Assembly: GCA_022447555.1 (NCBI GenBank)
Contig: JAKVBF010000012.1
Location: forward strand, 18,497-76,906
From: Mariniblastus sp.
Lineage (GTDB): Bacteria > Planctomycetota > Planctomycetia > Pirellulales > Pirellulaceae
DNA: 58,410 nucleotides
Direction: 5' to 3'
Shown: one piece after another, positions 8,395-16,365 of the stretch
How the letters are laid out: each line of letters opens with the position of its first letter
How positions within the stretch are numbered: position 1 is the stretch's first letter
The notes under the pieces: model-generated
Told to the model about the DNA's origin: nothing
The model's database searches: none
What the model saw: only the letters and a program-made list of their open reading frames with translations
Position numbers and translations under genes: made by a program

Positions 8395-10182
8395 CTAAAG
8401 GGAGGCGGCGTCGGTGGGGTTGTCGACTTTGGAGTCCGGCGGTGTGCCGATTCTTTTTTCCAGAAATTCTTCGCGTAGCAATTCTCTAGTTGTCAAATAG
8501 TGGTTCCGAATCTCATCCAGAGCTGCTGGATCAAATTCACCGTATTGAGATACAAACGCTTGTGACTGATAAGCCTCCCCCTGAAACAAACTCCCTCGGA
8601 TGCGATGCGACAGGCGATTTTGAGCACGGGTGACGAGCGCGTTCAAGGTGCCCCAGCTGCGCGGCGCCCAGATGGGTTCGCCGAACGCGTCAAACAGGCT
8701 AAATAAAAGGAAGCCGTGTTCACCTGTCTCTTTTTGGAATTTCGCTTCAATGTATGGCCATTCAACGGTTTCACCATTGATTTCAATGGGTCTATGAAGC
8801 AGCTTCCGGTTGGTTAGTTTCCAGCCCGTGTTGCGATAACAAGTGGTCAGTTCGTGCCAACCAGGAAAGGTTTGATCCATCGAGATGGTCGTTCGCAGTC
8901 GGCGGTTTGGCGTTTCATAAACCCAAGTGTCAGAGCGCAGCCCCAGATCGCTACCTCGGGCCCGATTTTGAGCACGATAGTTGATTTGAGTCCATTCCAA
9001 ATCGTCTTGGGTGTTTATGATTGAAGGCAGGTCGCCCTCCGAAAATGGCTCGGTCACGTCAGTGGAAAAAAACCGAACGCTCAATGTCGGACTATTGTAC
9101 GAGCGAATAACGTCTACAAACTGAAACAGGCCGGCAAACACAACCGCCGCAGCGGCCATCCAAATCGCGCGCATTCCCATTTTTGAAATCGGTCGACGAT
9201 TGTCTTTTTTCCGTTTTCGCCTTTCGTTTTCAGAACTTGGAACAATTAAGTTGCCCCATAGAGCTCCAAACATCCGGGAGAGCAGTGATTTCTTTTGTTC
9301 CACCGATATCCCAGTGCCAAATAGGAATAGCAAAACCTGATCGGTGCTTAGCAATAATAAAATCCCAAGCGTCAGAGTGGCATAACCTAGCAACTCGTGG
9401 GGGAAGCCGCTCGATAGATCCAAGTCCCACCAGCGATCGGCAACCGGAATCATGATGATTCGGATCGAATTCATGAAGACAGCCCAAACCACTGCCGCGG
9501 CGATCAATGCTAGGCTACGGAACCAAGGACGTCGTTCCCAGATGACGAATACCGTTGCGACAAATAATAAGGTGAAAAAAGATTGAACGCCGCTGCATGC
9601 GTTTTCAATGTTGTAGAGCTTGCTTCCGGGGATTTCGATGACCGTTCCGGACAAGTTATGGGTTAAGTGGAACATGTCTAAGATCGCGCTGGTGACCGAG
9701 GCACTGATACGTTGCAGCCAATTGATCAACTGGTAATCCCCTCCATTGGGAATGACCAGAGCAACGTACAACGGAACGGAGGCGATCGCCAGGCCACGGT
9801 CTGTTTCAGAATCGACGGTGCGAGCCAGCAGACTCGATGTGAGCAACATAACACTTAGCGCAGAAAACCAAGGGGTTAAGAACGCGTATCCGGCAAAACA
9901 GCAGGCGATTCCAAATAGAAATAACAGCACGCTCCAAGCGCTCTTGAAGTGCTTACGCGCTTTGTTTCTAGGCCAACGCGTGTAGGCGATCAGGCAGGTC
10001 GCCAAAACCGCAAACGGAGCAAATTGGTAGTGGGGTCGGCCCCATAAATCGCGAGCGTATAAAAAAAGCATTGGCATCTGGGCCAAGACGGTGACGGCGT
10101 AAGGCAACCAAATACGGCCAAGATATCCTTCAGGTACCTGGGTGGTGAAATTATCGTGCTTGGGAATGGATGCAGAAGACAT
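8395..10182 (-). CDS. Exosortase, large planctomycete type with C-terminal EpsI-like domain
   Basis: The protein has 595 residues. The exosortase core (about 25-290) is polytopic and carries all three catalytic residues: Cys196 in the ENACSG motif, Arg241 in MNSIR and His262 in PHELLGY. A C-terminal domain of about 230 residues resembles the exosortase-associated EpsI domain. Exosortases cleave C-terminal sorting signals (PEP-CTERM and related) at the inner membrane and usually accompany exopolysaccharide genes, as here. It probably corresponds to the class called exosortase U, a label I give from memory. No protein in this window ends in a recognisable sorting signal, so substrates must lie elsewhere. 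A 62-base gap separates it from the inactive paralogue downstream. Confidence 0.85.
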   Translation of the reverse strand: MSSASIPKHDNFTTQVPEGYLGRIWLPYAVTVLAQMPMLFLYARDLWGRPHYQFAPFAVLATCLIAYTRWPRNKARKHFKSAWSVLLFLFGIACCFAGYAFLTPWFSALSVMLLTSSLLARTVDSETDRGLAIASVPLYVALVIPNGGDYQLINWLQRISASVTSAILDMFHLTHNLSGTVIEIPGSKLYNIENACSGVQSFFTLLFVATVFVIWERRPWFRSLALIAAAVVWAVFMNSIRIIMIPVADRWWDLDLSSGFPHELLGYATLTLGILLLLSTDQVLLFLFGTGISVEQKKSLLSRMFGALWGNLIVPSSENERRKRKKDNRRPISKMGMRAIWMAAAAVVFAGLFQFVDVIRSYNSPTLSVRFFSTDVTEPFSEGDLPSIINTQDDLEWTQINYRAQNRARGSDLGLRSDTWVYETPNRRLRTTISMDQTFPGWHELTTCYRNTGWKLTNRKLLHRPIEINGETVEWPYIEAKFQKETGEHGFLLFSLFDAFGEPIWAPRSWGTLNALVTRAQNRLSHRIRGSLFQGEAYQSQAFVSQYGEFDPAALDEIRNHYLTTRELLREEFLEKRIGTPPDSKVDNPTDAASL

Positions 10183-10262
10183 GTTCGATTAGACGTTCTT
10201 CAATTCGTATTTTAAGGCCGGGAATAGGAGGCAAGCGTTTTAAGGTCGTTTGCCGTTTTAAC

Positions 10263-10295
10263 AAAAAGGATGAATCCTCGAGCGGTTGACCGCTC
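10263..10295 (-). terminator. Candidate terminator downstream of the UDP-glucuronate epimerase
   Basis: Read on the - strand, a perfect 7-base-arm hairpin (GAGCGGT/ACCGCTC, two-base loop) is followed directly by a short AGGAT/ATCCT hairpin ending in a run of five T residues. The order hairpin then T-run fits intrinsic termination. The second stem is short, so strength is doubtful. Confidence 0.35.
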
Positions 10296-10367
10296 TTCTA
10301 TTATGTCCACTGATTTGAGAATGTGAAACCAAAATAAGAACGAGCCCGTTTTTTAAAAGTTGGTTTC

Positions 10368-10384
10368 TCGCTTCGCCGAAGCGA
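10368..10384. repeat. Perfect 8-base inverted repeat
   Basis: TCGCTTCG and CGAAGCGA flank a single C. As RNA it would form a stem with a small loop; as DNA it could be a protein-binding palindrome upstream of the exosortase gene. No T-run follows directly on either strand. Confidence 0.4.
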
Positions 10385-10585
10385 CGGTTGTTGTTTTGCG
10401 GAATATGCTGGTTGTAGGTTGCCTGGTGTTAGGCTTTCTTGTTCGCTTGGTTTTGTAATGTGACGGAGGTTACTTTGGTTGGGGCGTGTTATCGTCGCGT
10501 CGCGGGTGATCTGTTTCTCGTTGAGCTGGCAGCTGGCCAGCCAGTCGCTTCACAGAATACAAGCGCCAATCAAGGACACTTGGGA

Positions 10586-11575
10586 TTAGATGCAGGGCGT
10601 TTCGATGCGAATCCTACCCGACCATGGTAGATTGTCTCGATACCATCGAACGCATTGCTCAAGCCCTTCATCAAGTCCTGTGTGTGGCTCCCACTCCAGT
10701 TGCTGCTTGGCTTTGGAAATATCAGCCCAAGTCGAATCAATATCGGCTTTGTGAAACGGCTGGTTCATGATCCGGGCTTTTTTACCTAATAGCGTTTCCA
10801 GCTTTTCAATAATCGTATTGAGACTAATCGGCTGATTACCACCTCCCAAATTGAACACCTCGTAACCAACTGGCTTGAGCGCCGCGATCGTGCCTCGAGC
10901 GATGTCGTCGACAAACGTGAAGTCTCTCGACTGAGTTCCGTCGCCAAACAGCTCGATTGGCTTCTCCTGATCGATCCATTTGATAAATCGAAAGATACAC
11001 ATGTCGGGGCGTCCCGCAGGTCCGTATACCGTGAAGTAGCGACATATTGAAACATCGATGCCGTATAGAAAGTGGTGGGAATAGGCCATCATTTCGGCGG
11101 ACTTTTTGGAAGCGGCATAAGACGAAATCGGAGTGTTAACCTCTAAATCTTCCGTGAACGGCATCGTTTGGCCGGCATACAGGGAAGAAGTTGATGCCAA
11201 CATATACTTACTGATTTCATGCTTACGGATCTCCTCTAGTAGATTTAGGCTCCCCAGAGCGTTGGTGGTCATGTAGACACGAGGGTTTTCCATGCTGTAA
11301 CGCACACCGGCTCGGGCTGCCAGGTTGATGACGGATTCGAACGAGAATGCTTCGAATAACTGCTGGATGGCATCACCGTTTTCAAGATCGATTTGACGGA
11401 AATCAAACCCCGAAAGTCTCTCGAGCTGGTGCAAACGATGCTGCTTGAGCGACACATCGTAATAGTTGTTCATGTTGTCGATGCCGACGACATGATGGCC
11501 TTGCTTAACGAGAAGTGCGGCGACTCGCGAGCCAATAAAACCTGCGCTACCGGTAACGAGGATTGATTTATCCAT
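10586..11575 (-). CDS. NAD-dependent UDP-glucuronate 4-epimerase
   Basis: The protein has 329 residues in the extended short-chain dehydrogenase fold. The NAD-binding loop VTGSAGFIGS is at residues 6-15. The NYYDVSLKQHRL segment (about 37-48) is typical of UDP-glucuronate 4-epimerases, with the Ser-Ser and Tyr-x-x-x-Lys (YAASK) catalytic residues further on. The predicted reaction is UDP-glucuronate to UDP-galacturonate in the cytoplasm. A glucuronokinase/GalU pair at the end of the same locus could supply UDP-glucuronate, and no UDP-glucose 6-dehydrogenase is seen. An intergenic hairpin region follows it. The epimerase fold is certain and the uronate specificity likely. Confidence 0.85.
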   Translation of the reverse strand: MDKSILVTGSAGFIGSRVAALLVKQGHHVVGIDNMNNYYDVSLKQHRLHQLERLSGFDFRQIDLENGDAIQQLFEAFSFESVINLAARAGVRYSMENPRVYMTTNALGSLNLLEEIRKHEISKYMLASTSSLYAGQTMPFTEDLEVNTPISSYAASKKSAEMMAYSHHFLYGIDVSICRYFTVYGPAGRPDMCIFRFIKWIDQEKPIELFGDGTQSRDFTFVDDIARGTIAALKPVGYEVFNLGGGNQPISLNTIIEKLETLLGKKARIMNQPFHKADIDSTWADISKAKQQLEWEPHTGLDEGLEQCVRWYRDNLPWSGRIRIETPCI

Positions 11576-11653
11576 TGATGAGATTTTCTAAAAAGGTCTT
11601 CAAGATTAACAATAGCAAAACAAGCGTTCCTACGAGGAAAGGCTGACCGGTCA

Positions 11654-12412
11654 TCAAGAGAGAGGTCGTCGCCAGTACTGCGGTAACTTTGATAAAGGCT
11701 TCGTGAATCGCAGTCCCAATGGCGGCTTTAAGTCGTTCTCCACCCACGCTTGGCGGTCTGCCCGGTTGGCGGCCATTCGATTTTTAAACGAAGCGTTGCT
11801 CGTTCCGCCGACTCGCATCTTCACGAGAATTTCAGGAATGTACCCCACCTTGATTTCGTGCTTGACGAGCAGGCGTATTAAGCACTCGTAATCAGCCCCA
11901 GAACCGATGTTGATACGATACATACCTAAACGTTCGTAGATTGTTTTTTTGACGTAGACCGTTGGGTGAGGTGGCATCCAGCCTCTGCGAAATTTGGAAC
12001 GTTGATAGTTTCCAGCCTTCCAGTAGCGAACGATTCGATTAGGGTCTTCCGCGTCGACATATGCCAGATCAGCATAGACAGCGTCAAAATTGCCAGATTG
12101 GAATTTGTCGGCAACCCAGCTGAGCGCCTTGGGGCTGGCCAGTAGATCGTCGGCGTGCAGAAAGCCGATGATATCACCTGTTGCAGCTCGAATCCCTTTG
12201 TTCAGCGCGTCATAAATACCCTGATCGGGCTCCCTGATCAGATTCGCGAGATCATTTTTATTTTGCTCTAGGATCGCACCAGTACCATCGTCAGACATCC
12301 CATCGATCACGACATGCTCTATGGGGCTTTGGTTTTGATTGCGCACACTATCGATCGCACTTTGGATCGTATCGATACTGTTGTGAACGGCAGTGATGAC
12401 GGAGATTTTCAC
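11654..12412 (-). CDS. Family 2 glycosyltransferase
   Basis: The protein has 252 residues and a GTG start. The GT-A fold shows SVITAVHNS at the N-terminus, HVVIDGMSDDGT (about 34), REPDQGIYDALNKGI and the metal-binding FLHADD (about 90). This arrangement is common in colanic-acid-type GT2 enzymes (WcaA/WcaE-like). It would add one sugar to the lipid-linked repeat unit at the cytoplasmic face. Donor and acceptor cannot be told from the sequence. It lies between the WbpP-like and UDP-glucuronate epimerase genes. Confidence 0.85.
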   Translation of the reverse strand: MKISVITAVHNSIDTIQSAIDSVRNQNQSPIEHVVIDGMSDDGTGAILEQNKNDLANLIREPDQGIYDALNKGIRAATGDIIGFLHADDLLASPKALSWVADKFQSGNFDAVYADLAYVDAEDPNRIVRYWKAGNYQRSKFRRGWMPPHPTVYVKKTIYERLGMYRINIGSGADYECLIRLLVKHEIKVGYIPEILVKMRVGGTSNASFKNRMAANRADRQAWVENDLKPPLGLRFTKPLSKLPQYWRRPLS

Positions 12413-12534
12413 GGGGAGCCTATACTAACGTCTAACGGGGGCGAACCAATTTGCATGAGTCGCGGAGAGACTGTGGGCACTCGTGGCTCAGTTGTCGCGA
12501 CGCATCGAGGTTTTTGTGTTGTGACCACAGCCCG

Positions 12535-13530
12535 CTATCCATATCGCTTTTTGAACCAAGCTAATGTGACATCCAGACCATCCTCAAACGAGGTGGTGGG
12601 TTGATAGTCGAGAAATTCTTTCGCTCGTGAGATGTCGGCCAGAGAGTGTTGAACATCACCCGCTCGAGGTTCACGGTACTCGGGATCGGTTGTTGCGCCT
12701 GTCAACCGCTTGAGTGTTTGAAACAGCTGATTGACTGTCGCGCGCTCGCCAAAGGCAACGTTATAAGCTTTGCTACTTGCTTCGGAATGGGTGGTGAGCA
12801 TTCCACGAATGTTTGCCTGAACCGCATTGGCAACAAACGTAAAGTCGCGAGATTGTTCACCATCCCCATTGATAAAAGGGGCTTGGTTTTTCAAAAGTGC
12901 GTCCATGAACAATGGTATCACGGCGGCGTAGGGACCGTCGGGTTTTTGTCGCGGGCCAAATACATTGAAATACCTCAAGCCAACGGTCTCCAGCCCGTAG
13001 CACTGTCCGAAAACGCTGGCGTATATTTCATTGGTGTACTTAGTGGCCGCATAGGGTGAAAGCAAGCTGCCGATTTGAGATTCGACTTTGGGCATCACAG
13101 GACTGTCGCCATAGACCGACGAACTACTCGCGTAAACAAACCGCTTTGCACCAGCATCCTTTGCGGCTGTGATCACGTTTAAAAAACCTGTGACATTGGC
13201 GGCGTGTGTCACCAGTGGTACTTCAATGGATCGAGGAACTGATCCCAGCGCAGCTTGGTGGGTGACATAGTCGATGTTTTCACAAGCCGCTTTGCAGTCC
13301 GACTCGTTTGTAATGTCAAGCTCCATAAAACGGACGTTTGGCAGATCCACGAAATTGGCAATGTTTTCAAATTTCCCTTCGCATAGGTTGTCCATGATGC
13401 GCACTTCTCCGGCACCATGGTGCACCAAATACTCAACGATGTTGGAGCCAATGAAACCGGCGCCGCCGGTGACTAGGAAAGAGTCATTTGAGATGTCCGT
13501 TTGGTGAAAATTTTGTTCGTAGAGAGACAT
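12535..13530 (-). CDS. wbpP: UDP-N-acetylglucosamine 4-epimerase, WbpP/TviC type
   Basis: The protein has 331 residues. The Rossmann loop VTGGAGFIGSN lies near residue 20, HQAALGSVPRSI near 93 (the SVPRSI segment is characteristic of WbpP-type epimerases), and SSSSVYG and SPYAATK supply the catalytic Ser and Tyr-x-x-x-Lys. These enzymes interconvert UDP-GlcNAc and UDP-GalNAc or their uronates. It follows the nucleotide-sugar dehydrogenase by 46 bases, the pairing known from WbpA/WbpP-like systems and the Vi antigen genes. The pair therefore predicts a HexNAc-uronate residue in the polymer. Family assignment is strong; exact substrate is inferred. Confidence 0.85.
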   Translation of the reverse strand: MSLYEQNFHQTDISNDSFLVTGGAGFIGSNIVEYLVHHGAGEVRIMDNLCEGKFENIANFVDLPNVRFMELDITNESDCKAACENIDYVTHQAALGSVPRSIEVPLVTHAANVTGFLNVITAAKDAGAKRFVYASSSSVYGDSPVMPKVESQIGSLLSPYAATKYTNEIYASVFGQCYGLETVGLRYFNVFGPRQKPDGPYAAVIPLFMDALLKNQAPFINGDGEQSRDFTFVANAVQANIRGMLTTHSEASSKAYNVAFGERATVNQLFQTLKRLTGATTDPEYREPRAGDVQHSLADISRAKEFLDYQPTTSFEDGLDVTLAWFKKRYG

Positions 13531-13576
13531 GGATTTCCGTAAATCGTTGGTTGGATTTTAAGGTGCGTCTGTTTCC

Positions 13577-14905
13577 TTAGGCTTTCCAGATTTTGGATCG
13601 TCCTTCTCGAACGTGCTGAGTTGCGTTACGCGTATCCACGATCAGCTGACTGTGTTGGACGAGGAATTCATAATCAAAAGCGCTATGGTCGGTAGCGATC
13701 AAAGCGCAATCGAGGCCTGCCAGGTACTCAGCCGTCATTTCACTGCTCTCCATTTCCGGCACGTCAAAACTTCGCATGCGGGGCAATCGTGGGATGTGAG
13801 GGTCGCAGTAAGTCAGGTTGGCTCCTCTCTCGGCCAATAACTCGATCAACTTAAACGAGGGGCTTTCTCGTGGGTCATCAACATTTTTTTTGTAGGCGAC
13901 GCCGAGAATTCCTATGCGGCTGTCCCGAACAGGTTTACCTAACGAGTTTAAAGCCTCAGCCACTTTGTGCACTACGTATAGCGGCATGCTGGTATTTATT
14001 TCACCCGCCAACTCAATGAATTTAGTCGGGATTTCATGTTTTCGGGCAACCCAGCTCAGGTAAAACGGGTCGATTGGAATGCAGTGGCCTCCTAGGCCAG
14101 GACCGGGATAAAACGCTTGAAAACCAAAGGGTTTTGTTTTGGCGGCATCGATGACTTCCCAGATATCAATTCCAATTTTATCAAACAAAACCTTTAGCTC
14201 GTTGGCCATGGCAATGTTCACACTACGGTAAGTGTTTTCCAGAATCTTGCAGGCCTCGGCCACCTCGCAGGAATTGACCGGCACGGTTTTGGTCACAGCC
14301 TTGGAATAGATGGCGTTGGCGATATCGCGACTGGACTCATCATAGCCTCCCACGACTTTGGGGATGGTAGCCGCCACAAATTTTTCATTGCCGGGATCTT
14401 CTCGCTCGGGGCTGTAGGCTACAAATAGATCGTTGCCGATCGTTAGGCCCGATTGCTCAAGAATGGGAACCATTACGTCGCGGGTTGTGCCGGGATAGGT
14501 GGTGCTTTCCAACACGATCAGCTGACCCGATCGCGCGACGCTGGCGATGGCTTGGGTCGTTTGGACCACGTATTTCAAATCGGGATCCCGACTTTCACTC
14601 AGCGGTGTTGGAACACAGATGAGAATAGCATCTGGTTCATTCAAACGCTTCATGTCAGAGGTGGCCTCGAGCTTGTTCGCGTCCACCCATTGCTTAACTA
14701 TATCGTTACTAATGTGGGCGATATAGCTTTGGCCAGCATTGAGGGCGTCGATTTTTTTGGGATCAACATCAAAACCGAGGCACTTAAATCCAGCCTTATA
14801 GAAGGCGTCAATCAGAGGAAGGCCAACGTAGCCCAGACCGACCACCCCTATCAAGGCGTTTCGGCTTTCTATTTTTTTATTGAGAATTTCAAAGGGCGAA
14901 GGCAT
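13577..14905 (-). CDS. wbpA: UDP-N-acetylhexosamine 6-dehydrogenase, WbpA type
   Basis: The protein has 442 residues with the three-domain layout of UDP-sugar dehydrogenases. The NAD loop GVVGLGYVGLP is at about residues 20-30, STTYPGTT near 154, SPEREDPGN near 186 and PKVVGG near 205. The catalytic cysteine sits in GLGGHCIPIDP (about 275). The SPEREDPGN and PKVVGG forms point to UDP-GlcNAc rather than UDP-glucose dehydrogenase. The reaction is the NAD-dependent double oxidation of UDP-GlcNAc (or UDP-GalNAc) to the uronate. It is the only nucleotide-sugar dehydrogenase in the locus. It starts 2 bases after the end of the preceding glycosyltransferase gene. Confidence 0.87.
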   Translation of the reverse strand: MPSPFEILNKKIESRNALIGVVGLGYVGLPLIDAFYKAGFKCLGFDVDPKKIDALNAGQSYIAHISNDIVKQWVDANKLEATSDMKRLNEPDAILICVPTPLSESRDPDLKYVVQTTQAIASVARSGQLIVLESTTYPGTTRDVMVPILEQSGLTIGNDLFVAYSPEREDPGNEKFVAATIPKVVGGYDESSRDIANAIYSKAVTKTVPVNSCEVAEACKILENTYRSVNIAMANELKVLFDKIGIDIWEVIDAAKTKPFGFQAFYPGPGLGGHCIPIDPFYLSWVARKHEIPTKFIELAGEINTSMPLYVVHKVAEALNSLGKPVRDSRIGILGVAYKKNVDDPRESPSFKLIELLAERGANLTYCDPHIPRLPRMRSFDVPEMESSEMTAEYLAGLDCALIATDHSAFDYEFLVQHSQLIVDTRNATQHVREGRSKIWKA

Positions 14906-14907
14906 CT

Positions 14908-16080
14908 TTAACTCGGAGTGGCATAGTTAAGGTTGTTGATGGTAGAACGTAGAACATCCCGATACAGAATCATTTGATTTTTAGTACTAGGGAAAGTTGC
15001 CAGCTGTTGGACTCCCCGTTCCGTCAGTTCTAGACATCGGTCCGGACTGTTGGCTGTGTTTAGAATTTTTTTTGCGGCATCGTTCATGTTAATCGGGTCA
15101 AAGTAAACAGCCGCATCACCACACGTTTCCCTCGCAAAATCAAGATCGCATGCAACAATGGGAGTCCTGGTCGCCATGCCCTCTAGATAGGTGGCTGAAA
15201 AAGTCTCCAAAATCGAAGGGACAAAACATATGTGAGCGCCTTGATAGACACTCAGTCCGTCGGATACCGGAATGCGCCCCAAATTGACAATGCGATTTGA
15301 AACGCCAAGTTGCTCGGCTGACTTAGCAACCTGATGAGCAATAAGACTTTTGGGATCAATTGTAATTGCGATTTCGAAATTCTGCTCGCCCAATTCCTCA
15401 ATGGCTTTGCAAATTGCGGGTAAACAGAGGTGGCGCTTGTGAGAGTAAGGTGCGGCAAAATAGATGATTCGTAACAGTTCTTCCGGTTTGCGAAGCGTCG
15501 CGGGCTCGTTGCATTGATACCAAGGAGCCAGGGCATTTGGGATGACATGAATGGGCGCCCCCGAGCGGTTTGTGAGACGCGACAGCCCTCGTTGCGCCGT
15601 CGTGGTTTGTACAATGAAATGCTGTGCTTTTCGAAACCAGCGAAGTTTATATTGGGCCGCCAAATACAAACCCCAACGGTTACGCCAGCCCGGTACGCTA
15701 CGATAGGCCTCTCGTGTGCCGTGAGTCACCCACGGCTCGGTGACTCCCATGAGCTCAGGGAAGGTAAGTTGAAGATACGACGGCCCACCAAAAGTAAACA
15801 CGAGGTCGGGCGATACCTTGTTGATTGCTTGAATCACCTTTTTACGAACAGCTGGATTTCGGGCCGGTGACTTTTTAAACACTTGCTTGGGGGCAGTGGT
15901 GGGAATATTTCTTTGATCCAGCTCTTGTTGCACCTTCTCAGAAATCAGCAAGTGCCAGTCGAATTCGTTCGATAGAGAGGGCATGTTTTCAATAAAGGAA
16001 ACGGCGCGCTGCATGATGCCACCTTGATTCAAGGTGGTCATGTTTAAAGCGATAAGAGGTTTTTTAGGAGTCAAAATCAA
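14908..16080 (-). CDS. Family 4 glycosyltransferase
   Basis: The protein has 390 residues with a GT-B fold. The N-terminal acceptor domain begins near MTTLNQGGIMQRAVSF. The C-terminal donor domain has PNALAPW, a PYSHKRHL segment and the retaining-GT motif PSILETFSATYLEGMA (about 300), whose two glutamates contact the nucleotide sugar. It would transfer one sugar of the repeat unit. Donor specificity is unknown. It ends 2 bases before the dehydrogenase gene begins, so the two are co-translated or at least co-transcribed. Confidence 0.85.
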   Translation of the reverse strand: MILTPKKPLIALNMTTLNQGGIMQRAVSFIENMPSLSNEFDWHLLISEKVQQELDQRNIPTTAPKQVFKKSPARNPAVRKKVIQAINKVSPDLVFTFGGPSYLQLTFPELMGVTEPWVTHGTREAYRSVPGWRNRWGLYLAAQYKLRWFRKAQHFIVQTTTAQRGLSRLTNRSGAPIHVIPNALAPWYQCNEPATLRKPEELLRIIYFAAPYSHKRHLCLPAICKAIEELGEQNFEIAITIDPKSLIAHQVAKSAEQLGVSNRIVNLGRIPVSDGLSVYQGAHICFVPSILETFSATYLEGMATRTPIVACDLDFARETCGDAAVYFDPINMNDAAKKILNTANSPDRCLELTERGVQQLATFPSTKNQMILYRDVLRSTINNLNYATPS

Positions 16081-16365
16081 AGGAGGTTTTAAGATTGGGT
16101 GTGTTCGTCTGCCCAGCTGTTGTTGTGCTCGTATTCAAGCCTAATTAAAGTCTCGCCTTCGTGCTCACAAAAGATGCGCCGGGCCTCTAGATTGAATAGA
16201 TTTCACCAGTCACCGACAATCCCCTTTCGTTCAAATGGGTGGTTGTCATGCTGGTCTGGACTACGACTTTTCCCTGAACGACTCTTGGTGCGGTTGGCAA
16301 AAGATTTTTTTCGACTGCTCGCTCGGGGGTGACGGCTGTCCCTGAAATTTTTCAAATATTGAGGC

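Larger units (their letters stand above)
10183..10585. other. Intergenic region of about 400 bases between exosortase and epimerase
   Basis: No credible gene is seen here; a 63-codon + strand frame that runs into the epimerase 3' end looks spurious. The region holds two perfect inverted repeats, at 10280-10295 (7-base arms) and 10368-10384 (8-base arms), and a smaller hairpin next to a T-run on the - strand. Both flanking genes read on the - strand, so this is where the long polysaccharide transcript could end and an exosortase transcript begin. Confidence 0.6.

Noticed and set aside
10439-10630. 63-codon + strand frame in the exosortase-epimerase gap
   Set aside because: It runs into the 3' end of the epimerase gene on the other strand and lacks a start signal or recognisable features.
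12646-13059. 137-codon + strand frame inside the wbpP-like gene
   Set aside because: Antisense shadow with cysteine-rich, non-family composition.
14453-14911. 152-codon + strand frame inside the wbpA-like gene
   Set aside because: Antisense shadow of a gene with complete family motifs.
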